A DNA stretch of 64,000 bases from Actinophytocola sp036555685 (GCF_036555685.1 NZ_DATBKY010000004.1:1-64000), one strand, 5' to 3'; shown: positions 39,904 to 49,243, counted from the stretch's first letter. Made by a program: numbers and translations. The notes: generated from the letters alone by a model not told the origin.

Positions 39904-41682
39904 GTGGCCGAGCCGAACCCGTCGACCAACGGGGCCGTCGCCGCTGCCGGGCAGCAGCCGGTCGGCCTGGTCGTCGGCACCGTGGCCGCGAGCCCCCTCG
40001 AGTTCTCCGTCGGCGTGGCCGCCGACCAGTTCCTGCAGCTCGACGACGTGGTCGTGACGAGGCGCAAGCTCCCGGACGGCACCGACGTGCAGATCGCCGG
40101 CGTGGTCACCAACGTCGAGGCCGGGCACGAGGGCGCCCGCTTCGCCTCCGACGTCTTCCTCATCGAGCAGGGCGCGCTGCCGGCCGAGGTCAGCGAGGTC
40201 GCCGAGGTCACCGTCACGCGCGTGGAGCCCGAGGTCTACGTGCCGCCCCGGCCGGGCACGGCCGTGGCCAGGGCCACCGGCGACGAGCGCGCGACCGCCC
40301 TCTACTTCGACACGATGGCCGATGCCAAGGTGCCGGTCGGCCTCGGCCGCGACGGCCAGCCCGTGTTCCTCAACTTCGACTTCGTCGACGGCACGCGCGG
40401 CGGCCACGTCTCCATCTCCGGCGTGTCCGGCATCGCGACCAAGACCAGCTTCGCCACGTTCCTGCTCCACTCGATGTTCAACTCCGGGGTGCTGGCCGGC
40501 GAGGCGCACAACACCAAGGCGCTGATCTTCAGCGTCAAGGGCGAGGACCTGCTCTTCCTCGACTACGCCAACTCCCGCCTCACCGACGCCCAGCGCGCGA
40601 AGTACGGCCTGCTCGGGCTGCCGGCGAGCTCGTTCCGCAACGTCCAGGTCTTCGCCCCGCCGCGCCCCGGCGACCCGAGCGGCACCCCGGACGTCCGGGC
40701 CCGCGACAAGGCCGTCAGCCCCTTCTACTGGACCCTCGCCGAGTTCTGCGAGCAGGAGCTCATGCCGTTCGTGTTCGCCGACGGCGAGGACGAGCGCAGC
40801 CAGTACACGATGCTCATCGGCCAGGTCGCGGCACGGCTGCGGCGCGACCACCAGAAGGTCGGCGCGGACGGCGCCGTGCAGATCACCGGCGTCGACCCCG
40901 GCCGCGGCGGGCAGCTGCGCAGCTTCGAGCAGCTGGTCGGGCTCATCGAGGACGAGCTGCTCGACGAGGACACCCGCCGCGACTGGGTCGCCGGCAGCAC
41001 CTCGACCGGCAGCGTCAACGCCTTCCTGCGGCGGCTGCGCTCCGCGGTCCGCGCCCTGTCGACGATCATCCGGGCCGACCTCAAGGACCGCGGCAACCGC
41101 TCCCTCACCACCGGCGAGGCCCAGGTGACGGTCGTCGACCTGCACAACCTGCCCGACCGTGCGCAGCGGTTCGTCGTCGGCGTGTCGCTGCGCCAGGAGT
41201 TCCGCCGCAAGGAGGAGCAGGGCACCGCGCGGCCGCTGATGTTCATCGTCCTCGACGAGCTCAACAAGTACGCGCCCCGCGACGGTGACAGTCCCATCAA
41301 GCAGATCCTGCTCGACGTCGCCGAGCGCGGCCGCTCCCTCGGCGTGATCCTCATCGGCGCTCAGCAGACCGCGAGCGAGGTCGAGCGGCGGATCGTGGCG
41401 AACTGCTCGATCCGCGTGGCCGGCCGGCTCGACCCGGCCGAGGCGTCCCGCCCCGAGTACGGCTACCTGCCACCCGCGCAGCGCCAGCGCGCAACGATCG
41501 CCAAGCCCGGCACGATGTTCGTGTCGCAGCCGGACATCCCGGTGCCGCTCGCGATCGAGTTCCCGTTCCCCGCGTGGGCCACCCGGCCCGCGGAGAAGGG
41601 CGCGTGGACGGGAGTGGACACCGGCCCGGCCGCGCCCGCCGACCCCTTCGGGGGCCTGGACGACGACCCGCCCCCGTTCTGA
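39904..41682 (+). CDS. herA: HerA-type DNA-translocating ATPase
   Basis: A 592-residue protein. Residues 20-105 resemble the HAS barrel of HerA (VGLVVGTVAASPLEFSVGVA; 'DDVVVTRRKLPDGTDVQIAG'). The ATPase core has Walker A with Lys180 (GVSGIATKTS) and Walker B with Asp451-Glu452 (FIVLDELNKYAP), then the arginine-rich 'VAERGRSLGVILIGAQQTAS' region typical of HerA/FtsK. HerA is a hexameric translocase that works with NurA and Mre11-Rad50 in archaeal end resection. The next genes are sbcD, sbcC and a nurA-like gene on the same strand at 22, 2 and 10 bases, which strongly supports this role. Confidence 0.85.
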   Translation: MAEPNPSTNGAVAAAGQQPVGLVVGTVAASPLEFSVGVAADQFLQLDDVVVTRRKLPDGTDVQIAGVVTNVEAGHEGARFASDVFLIEQGALPAEVSEVAEVTVTRVEPEVYVPPRPGTAVARATGDERATALYFDTMADAKVPVGLGRDGQPVFLNFDFVDGTRGGHVSISGVSGIATKTSFATFLLHSMFNSGVLAGEAHNTKALIFSVKGEDLLFLDYANSRLTDAQRAKYGLLGLPASSFRNVQVFAPPRPGDPSGTPDVRARDKAVSPFYWTLAEFCEQELMPFVFADGEDERSQYTMLIGQVAARLRRDHQKVGADGAVQITGVDPGRGGQLRSFEQLVGLIEDELLDEDTRRDWVAGSTSTGSVNAFLRRLRSAVRALSTIIRADLKDRGNRSLTTGEAQVTVVDLHNLPDRAQRFVVGVSLRQEFRRKEEQGTARPLMFIVLDELNKYAPRDGDSPIKQILLDVAERGRSLGVILIGAQQTASEVERRIVANCSIRVAGRLDPAEASRPEYGYLPPAQRQRATIAKPGTMFVSQPDIPVPLAIEFPFPAWATRPAEKGAWTGVDTGPAAPADPFGGLDDDPPPF

Positions 41683-41704
41683 CCGCCGGGAGAGACCACC
41701 GCCC

Positions 41705-42859
41705 ATGAAGATCCTGCACACCGCCGACTGGCACGTGGGCAAGGTGCTGAAGAACCAGCCACGCATCGACGAGCAGAAGCTGGTCCTGCGCGACATCGTC
41801 CGCATCGCGAACGAGGAGGACGTCGACCTCGTCGTCGTCGCCGGCGACCTGTTCGAGACGGCGGCACCCAACCCGCAGGCGCAGAGCCTGGTGATGCGCA
41901 CCCTCATGGCCCTGCGCGCGGAAGGCCGCCACGTGGTCGCGCTCGCCGGCAACCACGACAGCTCGCGGCTCGTCCAGGACGTCTACCGGCCGGTGCTCGG
42001 CGAACTGGGCATACACGTGGTCGGCACGCCGCAGCGCCCGGACCGCGGTGGCACGGTCACCCTCGACACTCGCGGCGGCGAGCGCGCGGTAGTCGCCGCT
42101 TTGCCGTTCCTGTCGCACCGATTCGCCGTGCGCGCTGCCGAGGCGCTGCTGCACGACCAGTCGCAGCACAACCAGGACTACGCGAACAAGGTCCGCGGCA
42201 TCGTCGAGCTGCTCTGCCGCGGGTTCACCGGCGACAGCGTCAACCTCGTCACCACCCACGCCACGCTGCTCGGCGGCCGCTGGGGTGGCGGCGAGCGGGC
42301 GGTGCAGCTGCTCGGCTACGAGGTACCGCCGGACACCTTCCCGCCCAGCACGCACTACGCCGCGCTCGGGCACCTGCACCGCTACCAGCAGATCGACGGC
42401 CCGTGCCCGATCGCGTACTCCGGCTCGCCGATCGCGCTGGACTTCGGCGAGGAGGCCAACGAGCCCGTGGCGCTCATCGTGCACGCCACCCCGGACAGCC
42501 GCGCGCAGATCCGTCCCGTGCCGCTGACCGGCGGGCGCGCGCTGCGCACGCTGCGCGGCACGCTCGACGAGGTCGTCGCCGCGGGGGCGGAGGCCGGGGA
42601 CGCGTTCCTGCGGGTCGTGCTCACCCAGAAGGCGGCCGCGGGCCTCGCCGACCGGGTGCGCGAGAAGCTGCCGAACACGCTCGACGTGCAGATCGACGAG
42701 AAGTACCGCGCCCGCGCGGAGACCACGGTGACCCGCTCGCGGATCGGCCGCACGCCGACGGACCTGTTCGCCGACTTCCTCGCCGAACGGGAGATCGACG
42801 ACCCCCGGCTCGGCGCGATGTTCGCCGAGCTGCTCGAAGACTCGACGGGAGGACGGTAG
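41705..42859 (+). CDS. sbcD: SbcD (Mre11-type) exonuclease subunit
   Basis: A 384-residue metallophosphoesterase. All metal-binding motifs are present: HTADWHVGK (Asp8, His10), VVAGDLFE (Asp48), LAGNHDSSR (Asn83, His84), NLVTTHATLL and LGHLHRYQ. It forms the nuclease subunit of the SbcCD (Mre11-Rad50) complex that processes hairpins and blocked DNA ends. The start ATG follows GGGAGAGACC. It is coupled with sbcC (2-base gap). Confidence 0.93.
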   Translation: MKILHTADWHVGKVLKNQPRIDEQKLVLRDIVRIANEEDVDLVVVAGDLFETAAPNPQAQSLVMRTLMALRAEGRHVVALAGNHDSSRLVQDVYRPVLGELGIHVVGTPQRPDRGGTVTLDTRGGERAVVAALPFLSHRFAVRAAEALLHDQSQHNQDYANKVRGIVELLCRGFTGDSVNLVTTHATLLGGRWGGGERAVQLLGYEVPPDTFPPSTHYAALGHLHRYQQIDGPCPIAYSGSPIALDFGEEANEPVALIVHATPDSRAQIRPVPLTGGRALRTLRGTLDEVVAAGAEAGDAFLRVVLTQKAAAGLADRVREKLPNTLDVQIDEKYRARAETTVTRSRIGRTPTDLFADFLAEREIDDPRLGAMFAELLEDSTGGR

Positions 42860-42861
42860 CG

Positions 42862-45297
42862 ATGCGCCCGCTGCGCCTGATGTTCGAGGGCTTCGGCAGC
42901 TACCGGGACCGCACCGACATCCAGCTGTCCGATGTGGACTTCTTCGTGCTGACCGGGCCGACCGGCGCCGGCAAGTCGACGGTCATCGACGCGCTGTGCT
43001 TCGCCCTCTACGGCACGGTGCCCCGCTGGGGCAAGGGGAACGTCATCCGCAACGCGCTCGCGCCGTCGGTCAACGAGGGCAAGGTCTGCCTCGTCTTCGA
43101 GGCGGCCGGCGGGCGGTACGCGGCCGTGCGGCTGCTGCGCCGCACCGCGCAGGGCAACGTGCAGACCAAGGAGGCGCGCCTCGACCGCCTCGACGACAGC
43201 GTGCCCGCCGACGCGGACCTGACCAAGATCCTCGAGGCGGTCGCCGAGTCGCGCGCCGAGGGCGACAAGGTCACCGGCGCGGTGGCCGGGCTGCTCGGCA
43301 TCGGCTACGAGCAGTTCACCCAGTGCGTGGTGCTGCCGCAGGGCCGGTTCGCGGAGTTCCTGCAGGCCAAGCCGTCCGACCGGCAGGACCTGCTGATCGC
43401 GCTGCTCGCCTACGCCGTCTACGAGGACGTCGGCCAGCGCGCCCGCGAGCGCGCCAAGGTCGCGGCCGGCCGGCTGGAGATGGCCGAGCAGCGGCTCGCC
43501 GAGCTGGGCACGGTCACCGACGACGTGATCGCCGCCGCGACCCGGCGGGTGGCCGACCTCGAGGGCCTGGTGTCCACTGTGGACACCGCGGTCGAGGAGA
43601 TGGCCGCGCTGCGTACGAAGTGGACGGAGGCGAACGCCGCGGCCGCCACCGTACGCGAGCAGGTCACCACGCTCGCCGCGCTGCGCAGGCCGGGCGACGT
43701 CACCGACCTGTCCACCCGGCTCGCGCTCGCCGACGAGCTGGTCGGCAAGCGGGCGGCCGAGCGGACCGAGGCCGAGGCGGCCGAGCAGGCGGCCGACAAG
43801 GCGTGTACCGGGCTCCCAGCCGCCGCGGACCTGCAGCGCTGGCGCGACGCGCACACCCGGTCGGCGACGCTGACCGGCCGGCTCGAGCGGCTGCGCACGA
43901 CGGCCGAGCGGGCCGAGGCCGACGATCAGAAGGCCGCCGACGAGCTCGCCGCCGCGGAGACCGCGCTCGCCGAGGCGGAGACCGCCCAGCGGGACACCGA
44001 CCGCGAGCACCGCGCGGTCGCGCTCGCGGCCGACCTCGTCGCCGGCGAGCCGTGCCCGGTGTGCCGCCAGCAGGTCCACGACCTGCCCCATCACGAGGTG
44101 CCGGCCGACCTCGACGCCGCCCGCGAGGCCGTCAAGCAGGCCAGGTCGCGGCTCACCGCGGCCCGCCGCGCGCACGCGGACGCGAGCAAGGCGGCCGCCG
44201 CGGCGCGGGCCGACGTCACGTCCGCGCAGAAGCAGGCGACCGAGCTCGCCGCCGAGCTGCGCGACGCACCGGCCGCCGGCGAGGTCGACGAGCGGCTCGC
44301 CGAGCGCGAGACCGCCGACGCCGCGGCCGAGCGCGCCCGGGTCGCCGCCCGAGCCGCGCGGAACGCCGTCGAGCAGGCCCAGCGCGCCCGGGCCGCCCTG
44401 GGCGAGGAGGAGAAACGGGCGTGGTCGTCGCTGCGGGCCAGCCGCGACAGCTTCGTGGCGCTCGGCGTGCCCGCCGTGGACGGCACCGACCTCGCCGCCG
44501 CGTGGGACGCGCTGCTCGCGTGGGCCAGAGACCGGCGTGCGGAGCTCGAGGACCGGGCCGAGGAGCTGGCGGCCGCCGAGGGGGAGCTGCGCGCGAAGGG
44601 CACCGCCGCGCGGGCGGAGCTGACGGGCCTGCTGGACAAGCACGGCGTGGCGCTGCCCGACAACGGCAAGCCGGATGTCGTGCTCGCCGGTCAGGTCGAG
44701 CGGGCCAGGGCCGAGCTCGCCGACCGGATCGAGCGGCGGGACAAGTCGCGGTCCCTCGCCACGGAGGTCTCGAAGCACAAGGAGGAGCAGCAGGTCGCCA
44801 AGGAGCTCGGCAACCTGCTGAAGTCCAACGGGTTCGAGGCGTGGCTGTGCGCCGAGGCACTCGACTCGCTCGTCACCGAGGCCTCGGAGATACTGCTGCA
44901 GCTCTCCGGCGGGCAGTACGAGCTGCACCGGGCCGAGCGCAACGAGCTGGTCGTGGTCGACCACAACGACGCCGGCGCGCAGCGGCCGGTGAACACCCTG
45001 TCCGGCGGGGAGACGTTCCAGGCGTCGCTGGCCCTCGCGCTCGCGCTGTCACACCAGGTCGTCGGCCTGTCCGGCGGCAAGCGGGACCTGAACTCCATGT
45101 TCCTCGACGAGGGCTTCGGCACGCTGGACGAGTCCACTCTGGACACCGTGGCCGCCACGCTGGAGCGGCTCGCCGCCGAGACCGAACGGATGGTGGGCAT
45201 CGTGACGCATGTGCCGGCGCTGGCCGAACGGGTGCCGGTGCAGTTCGCGGTCACCCGGGACGGCGCGTCGTCGCGGCTTCGCCGGGTCGAGGTGTGA
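42862..45297 (+). CDS. sbcC: SbcC (Rad50-type) SMC-family ATPase
   Basis: An 811-residue ATPase of SMC type, shorter than the 1000-residue E. coli SbcC. Walker A is TGPTGAGKST near the N-terminus, the coiled-coil arms flank a zinc hook Cys398-Pro-Val-Cys401, and the C-terminal signature motif NTLSGGETFQASLALALALS and Walker B MFLDEGFGTLDE complete the head. It binds SbcD at the coiled-coil base. The coiled coil is Ala/Glu/Arg-rich. It lies within the herA-sbcD-sbcC-nurA cluster. Confidence 0.93.
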   Translation: MRPLRLMFEGFGSYRDRTDIQLSDVDFFVLTGPTGAGKSTVIDALCFALYGTVPRWGKGNVIRNALAPSVNEGKVCLVFEAAGGRYAAVRLLRRTAQGNVQTKEARLDRLDDSVPADADLTKILEAVAESRAEGDKVTGAVAGLLGIGYEQFTQCVVLPQGRFAEFLQAKPSDRQDLLIALLAYAVYEDVGQRARERAKVAAGRLEMAEQRLAELGTVTDDVIAAATRRVADLEGLVSTVDTAVEEMAALRTKWTEANAAAATVREQVTTLAALRRPGDVTDLSTRLALADELVGKRAAERTEAEAAEQAADKACTGLPAAADLQRWRDAHTRSATLTGRLERLRTTAERAEADDQKAADELAAAETALAEAETAQRDTDREHRAVALAADLVAGEPCPVCRQQVHDLPHHEVPADLDAAREAVKQARSRLTAARRAHADASKAAAAARADVTSAQKQATELAAELRDAPAAGEVDERLAERETADAAAERARVAARAARNAVEQAQRARAALGEEEKRAWSSLRASRDSFVALGVPAVDGTDLAAAWDALLAWARDRRAELEDRAEELAAAEGELRAKGTAARAELTGLLDKHGVALPDNGKPDVVLAGQVERARAELADRIERRDKSRSLATEVSKHKEEQQVAKELGNLLKSNGFEAWLCAEALDSLVTEASEILLQLSGGQYELHRAERNELVVVDHNDAGAQRPVNTLSGGETFQASLALALALSHQVVGLSGGKRDLNSMFLDEGFGTLDESTLDTVAATLERLAAETERMVGIVTHVPALAERVPVQFAVTRDGASSRLRRVEV
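43571..43585. repeat. Copy of a repeated palindrome TGTCCACTGTGGACA (one of a dispersed set)
   Basis: This is a perfect 15-bp palindrome inside sbcC. GTCCACWGTGGA also occurs at 31716-31727, 38573-38584, 55252-55263 and 63084-63095; 38573-38585 and 55252-55264 extend to perfect GTCCAC-W-GTGGAC. Weaker relatives occur at 748-757, 15150-15160, 29592-29604, 45132-45144 and 48550-48560. The copies are in unrelated genes and in both coding and non-coding sequence. Confidence 0.75.
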
Positions 45298-45307
45298 TGG
45301 TGGTGCC

Positions 45308-46252
45308 ATGACCGCCCCAGTGCCCGCCACGTACACCGTGGACCCGTGGGACCCGGGATACGGGGTCGCCCGCGGCGACGAGCCGGGTGGCCCGGAGTCC
45401 TCCGCACGGCTCGAGCTGGATCTGGAGCTGAAGGCGGCCGACTGGAAGCCGGTCGATCCGCAGGTCGTCCCGCTGCCCGGGTCCGTGCTCTTCCTCGACG
45501 GGGTGCAGCGGATCGACGCGCGCGTGTGGCGCCACGGCGACGGTCCGGAGCCGGACCCGGGGGTGCTGGCGTCGGTCGCCGTCGGGCTCGTCCGGTGCGA
45601 CGGCGCCGCCGAGATCGTCGACGTGGCCGTCGACCGGGGCCTGTTCGCCGAGACCGGCGAGGACATCATCACCCGGCACGCCCGCTACGCGTTCCACCAC
45701 GCGCCCGGCGGCCTCGACAAGCTCGTGCTCGGCGTGACCCGGCGGATGTCCGAACTGGAGGTCACGCTCGCGAACGCGTGGCGGGAACACTCCGACGTCG
45801 AGGACGACCTGCTCGTCGTCGACGGTCCGCTGCGTGGCCGCACGCACCTGGCGCGCACGGTCGGGTACGTGAAGACGCACCAGAAGTCCTACCTGCAGCG
45901 CGAGCAGGCCGCGGTCGTGGCGGATCTCGCGCCCGGGCAGCGCAGCCCGGTGTTCGGCATGGGCACGTCGTGGGAGCGCAAGTCCTGGTACCTGCGCCTG
46001 CCCGGCTCGTCGAGCGCACCGTGGTCGGCGATCGTGCGGCTGGAGTGCTCGGCCGAGCTGTCCACACCGGACGCGGTCGCGCTGGCGGACATCACCGCCC
46101 GGGTGCTGCCACGGCTCGCGAGCGTGCCGCACAAGGACCCACGCGCGCCGCAGAACCTCGTGCCGATCGGTGGCCTGGAACGGCAGCTGCGGCACCGCCT
46201 CGGCGATGCCGCGCTGCTGTACCGCTCGTTGCGCTCGGCGATGGCGGCCTAG
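45308..46252 (+). CDS. NurA-type nuclease, putative
   Basis: A 314-residue protein. I see the NurA pattern: motif I SVLFLDGVQRIDARVW (Asp64, the metal ligand), a second acidic site DDLLVVDGPLRGR (Asp172), then VGYVKTHQKSYL (Lys189), a beta-strand 'SWYLRLPG', and the C-terminal 'APQNLVPIGGLERQLRHRLG'. NurA has an RNase H-like fold, is a 5'-3' nuclease and forms a complex with HerA. The gene comes directly after sbcC, 10 bases downstream. Recognition is by motif and context, not by alignment, so it remains putative. Confidence 0.7.
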   Translation: MTAPVPATYTVDPWDPGYGVARGDEPGGPESSARLELDLELKAADWKPVDPQVVPLPGSVLFLDGVQRIDARVWRHGDGPEPDPGVLASVAVGLVRCDGAAEIVDVAVDRGLFAETGEDIITRHARYAFHHAPGGLDKLVLGVTRRMSELEVTLANAWREHSDVEDDLLVVDGPLRGRTHLARTVGYVKTHQKSYLQREQAAVVADLAPGQRSPVFGMGTSWERKSWYLRLPGSSSAPWSAIVRLECSAELSTPDAVALADITARVLPRLASVPHKDPRAPQNLVPIGGLERQLRHRLGDAALLYRSLRSAMAA

Positions 46253-46284
46253 CGCACTGATTCCTGAACTGACGATTCGTCCCG

Positions 46285-47223
46285 TCAAACAGTGTCCAAG
46301 GCCGCCATGTCGTCGTCGGTAAGCTTGGCGGTCACGCCGGACCAGGCCTGCGCCACCTGTTCGGCGGTGCTCACGCCGACTATCGGGACCAGTTGTGGCT
46401 GACCGGAGGCGAGCCAGGCGAGGACGACCTGTCCGGGGCGCAGCCCTCGCTCGCGCGCGATGGCGGTCAGGGCGGTCTGGCGCCGCTGGTTGCCAGGGTG
46501 CCGGTATTCCTCGCTCAGTGGCCGGTCGGTTCGGTCGTAGGCACCGAGCAGCGTCGCGGTGTACACCCAGCCGGAGACGTCGGGGTTCCGCCGCAGGAAG
46601 TCCAGGCCGTCGTCGCTCAGCATGCCGAGTGGAATCGGCTGCCCCTCGACGGGCTGCCTCGGCAGCGGCTGGAAGTAGGAGTAGCGCTGCTGGTACCCGC
46701 TCGGTCGGGGGTACCCGCCTCGCTCGGCCGCGGACCGGATCCGTTCGAGCAGCCAGGACGGATGGTTGGAGATCCCATAGCGGCCGACCAACCCCTCGGC
46801 CACCAGGTCGCCGAAGGTAGCCACCAGGTCGTCGACCGACACAGTGGGATCCTCGACGTGCGCCCAGTAGAGATCGACCGCGTCGACACCGAGCCGGTCC
46901 AGGCTGGCCTCAAGGGAGTGCCGAACCGCGTCCCGGCCGAGTCCTTCAATGTGGTCGGGGAAGCCGCCCGGGCGGGTCGGCTGCGCGCCGACCTTGGTGC
47001 TGATCCGTACCGGGACACCTGGGTTGGCGCGGAGCCACCGTCCCAGCAGGGCCTCACTCTGACCGCCGAAGCCGGTGTCGGAGGTCCAGAAGCTGTAGTT
47101 GTTGGAGGTGTCCAGCCATCGACCCCCGAGCTCGACGTATCGATCGAGGATGGCGAACGCCGACCGGTCGTCCACTCGGGTTCCGAAGTACATCGTGCCG
47201 AGAGCCATGGTTGCTGCGTCCAT
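46285..47223 (-). CDS. Aldo/keto reductase
   Basis: A 312-residue AKR barrel. Catalytic elements: 'WLDTSNNYSF' (Asp, Tyr), 'ISTKVGAQ' (Lys) and 'LYWAHVEDP' (His). The C-terminal NADP-binding segment is LVPIVGVSTAEQVAQA. It reduces aldehydes or ketones with NADPH; the substrate is unknown. It converges on the nurA-like gene, with 32 bases between. Confidence 0.85.
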   Translation of the reverse strand: MDAATMALGTMYFGTRVDDRSAFAILDRYVELGGRWLDTSNNYSFWTSDTGFGGQSEALLGRWLRANPGVPVRISTKVGAQPTRPGGFPDHIEGLGRDAVRHSLEASLDRLGVDAVDLYWAHVEDPTVSVDDLVATFGDLVAEGLVGRYGISNHPSWLLERIRSAAERGGYPRPSGYQQRYSYFQPLPRQPVEGQPIPLGMLSDDGLDFLRRNPDVSGWVYTATLLGAYDRTDRPLSEEYRHPGNQRRQTALTAIARERGLRPGQVVLAWLASGQPQLVPIVGVSTAEQVAQAWSGVTAKLTDDDMAALDTV

Positions 47224-47287
47224 GTCCGTACCGTTGCACCTGGAGCGCGCTTCGGGTCAAGCACGAAGATCATGGACGCTCGCGAGA

Positions 47288-48014
47288 TCAGGACCGCCGG
47301 GCGACGAACACGAACTCCTTCCCTGGACGATCGGGCGCGTCTGCGACCTCCCGCACGGTGTAGCCGTGCGCTGCCAGGTCCGCCTCGACTTCCGCACGGT
47401 CGCGGAACCGCAGCGTCGAGTCGGACGTGAGTTGCTGCCCATCGGCGGCGAACGCGTAGTGCCAGCGAAACGTGACCACGGGCGGGCTCAGGTCGACCAG
47501 TTCGACCCAGCTCTCGGACCTCACCCACGCCCGGGATCGGCGTGACCCGGTGCGAGGAGTCGCGGTTCCAGGTCTCCCAGGCGCGCGCGGCCGGGTCCCT
47601 GGTCTCGAAGACCAGATGGCCGCCCGGTCGCAGGGCTGCACGCGCCCGGGTCAGCGCCTGCCCCCACAGGTGCGGGTCGACGATCGCCTGGGCCACGTTC
47701 GCGGTCATGGTGACGAGATCCACCCGCAGCGGCGGTAGATCGGTCGCGTCACCGTGGATCCAGCGCACGCGGTCGCTACCCGGTTTCGCCCTGGCCACAT
47801 CGAGGGAGGCGCCGGCCGGATCGACGCCGACGACCTCCAGCCCTCAGTCGGCCAGCATGAGCGCGAACACGCCCGTGCCGCAGCCGATGTCCAGCACCCG
47901 CCTCGCGTCGAGTCGCCGGGCGAGTTCGACGTAGTGGCAGAGATCGGTGCGGTCCGGATCGAGCGCGTCGTAGATCGCCGCCAGCCGCGGGTGCCCGAAG
48001 ATCTCGTCAGCCAT
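47288..48014 (-). pseudogene. Disrupted class I SAM-dependent methyltransferase
   Basis: The minus-strand reading starts MADEIFGHPRLAAIYDALDP, then the AdoMet motif VLDIGCGTGVFALMLAD, after which codon 57 is TGA (47844-47846). The family continues in frame (GLEVVGVDPAGASLDVARAK). Further on, near 47517-47520, one extra base shifts the frame: the first part ends at 'GVGEV' and 'ESWVELVDLSPPVVTFRWHY' continues one frame over. Two lesions at different places argue against a single sequencing error. The gene would have produced a small-molecule methyltransferase. Confidence 0.75.
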
Positions 48015-48645
48015 GGGCGGGAGCGGCCGGCTGTGCTCCAGCGGCGGGCGCCTTCGCCGGGCGCGGGCTCGCCCGCCACAGCGCCACCGCGAGCCACAGC
48101 AGGCCGGCGAGCATGAGCACGCCATGCGCGATGCGGACCGGCGCCGGGGCGAAGAACTGCGGCAGGAACAGCGCGAACCCGGCCGCGAACAGGAGGCCGC
48201 TGGTCCGCGGCAGCGCGCCGGTCCGCCAGATCGCGACGGCCACCATGATCGCGCCGACCGCGAGCAGGAGCAGCCCGGCGCCGAACATCGTGATCGCGAC
48301 CGGGTTGTACCGGGTGGCCTCCGCGATCGCGAGCAGGTCACCGCCGTTGGTGGCGGCCGCGTGCAGGCCGAAGTCCTCCGCGCCGTAGTAGGGCAGCACC
48401 AGCCCCGCGCCGACGGACATGACCACCATCGGCGCGAGGCCGACCGACTCGCGCAGGGCGAGCAGCGCGAGCGGCACGAGGATGAAGCCGAGCATCGCGA
48501 ACGCGTGTGCGGCGACCCAGGCGCCGGACGCCATCGCCTCGCGTGCACCGTCCACAGTGGTCTCATCGGTCCACGGCCGGACGGCGGGGTAGAGGAGGAA
48601 GAGGACGCCGGCGGCGGCGAGGGAGAGCGGAGCGAGTCTGGACAT
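48007..48645 (-). CDS. Multi-pass membrane protein, unknown function
   Basis: A 212-residue protein with about six transmembrane segments (for example LAPLSLAAAGVLFLLYPAVR, HAFAMLGFILVPLALLAL, FGAGLLLLAVGAIMVAVAIW) and an Ala/Pro-rich cytoplasmic tail. The tetR-type gene follows upstream, with 9 bases between, so the two are probably co-transcribed and this protein may be the regulator's target. Its stop overlaps the start of the methyltransferase pseudogene by 8 bases, which suggests the three once formed an operon. Confidence 0.75.
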   Translation of the reverse strand: MSRLAPLSLAAAGVLFLLYPAVRPWTDETTVDGAREAMASGAWVAAHAFAMLGFILVPLALLALRESVGLAPMVVMSVGAGLVLPYYGAEDFGLHAAATNGGDLLAIAEATRYNPVAITMFGAGLLLLAVGAIMVAVAIWRTGALPRTSGLLFAAGFALFLPQFFAPAPVRIAHGVLMLAGLLWLAVALWRASPRPAKAPAAGAQPAAPAHG

Positions 48646-48654
48646 GAGGATCTC

Positions 48655-49212
48655 CTAGGTTCTGGGCAGGCTCGCGATGACGGCCCGCACGAGCTGGTCG
48701 TAGGTCTGGTCGAGGTCTTCGGGCAGGCCGAACCCGCCGCCCGCCTCGAGGGAGGCGAAGCCGTGCGCGACCGCGCGCAGGCAGCGGGCGGCGTGCACGG
48801 CGGCGGAGTCGGCGAGGCCGTACGCGCGCAGCGTGGCGAGGACGACCTCGAGCTGCTTGCCCCCGGCGGCGGCGAGTGCCGGGTCGTGGAGGGGGTCCAG
48901 CGGCATCGCCGCGTAGCGGGCCGGGTGTGCGCGGACGTAGTCGCGGTAGGCGTGCAGCAACGCGGCGACCGCGTCGTCCCCGCTGTGGCCGAGGACCGCG
49001 GTGGTGAACCGCTCGGTCATGTCCTCCAGCACCCGGATGCCGAGCAGCGTGCGCAGCTCGCCGAGGCCCGCGACGTGCTTGTACAGCGACGGCGTCGCGA
49101 CCCCGGTGCGCCCGGCGACCGCGGCGAGCGTCAGCGCGGCGAGCCCGGCCTCGTCGACGAGGGCGAGCGCGGCGTCCACGACTGCGCTCGTCGACAGCCC
49201 GGCCCTAGGCAC
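48655..49212 (-). CDS. TetR-family regulator (WHG-type C-terminus)
   Basis: A 185-residue TetR protein with HTH LTLAAVAGRTGVATPSLYKH and a C-terminal ligand-binding domain of the TetR_C WHG-type (with CLRAVAHGFASLEAGGGFGL). The GTG at 49212 is chosen because GGAG lies 5 bases upstream; a TTG at 49227 is also in frame. A perfect palindrome at 49244-49258 lies just upstream and is its likely operator. It probably represses itself and the membrane-protein gene. Confidence 0.82.
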   Translation of the reverse strand: MPRAGLSTSAVVDAALALVDEAGLAALTLAAVAGRTGVATPSLYKHVAGLGELRTLLGIRVLEDMTERFTTAVLGHSGDDAVAALLHAYRDYVRAHPARYAAMPLDPLHDPALAAAGGKQLEVVLATLRAYGLADSAAVHAARCLRAVAHGFASLEAGGGFGLPEDLDQTYDQLVRAVIASLPRT

Positions 49213-49243
49213 GACAACTCCGGCCAATGTTCATAGCCGTAAA

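Noticed and set aside
43571..43585. The GTCCACTGTGGAC palindromes as operators
   Set aside because: Copies lie in the middle of unrelated genes, away from promoters, so a single regulator is unlikely; kept as a dispersed repeat instead.
47844..47846. TGA in the methyltransferase as a selenocysteine codon
   Set aside because: No SECIS-like hairpin was noticed, the position is not a redox site in the family, and a frameshift also exists downstream.
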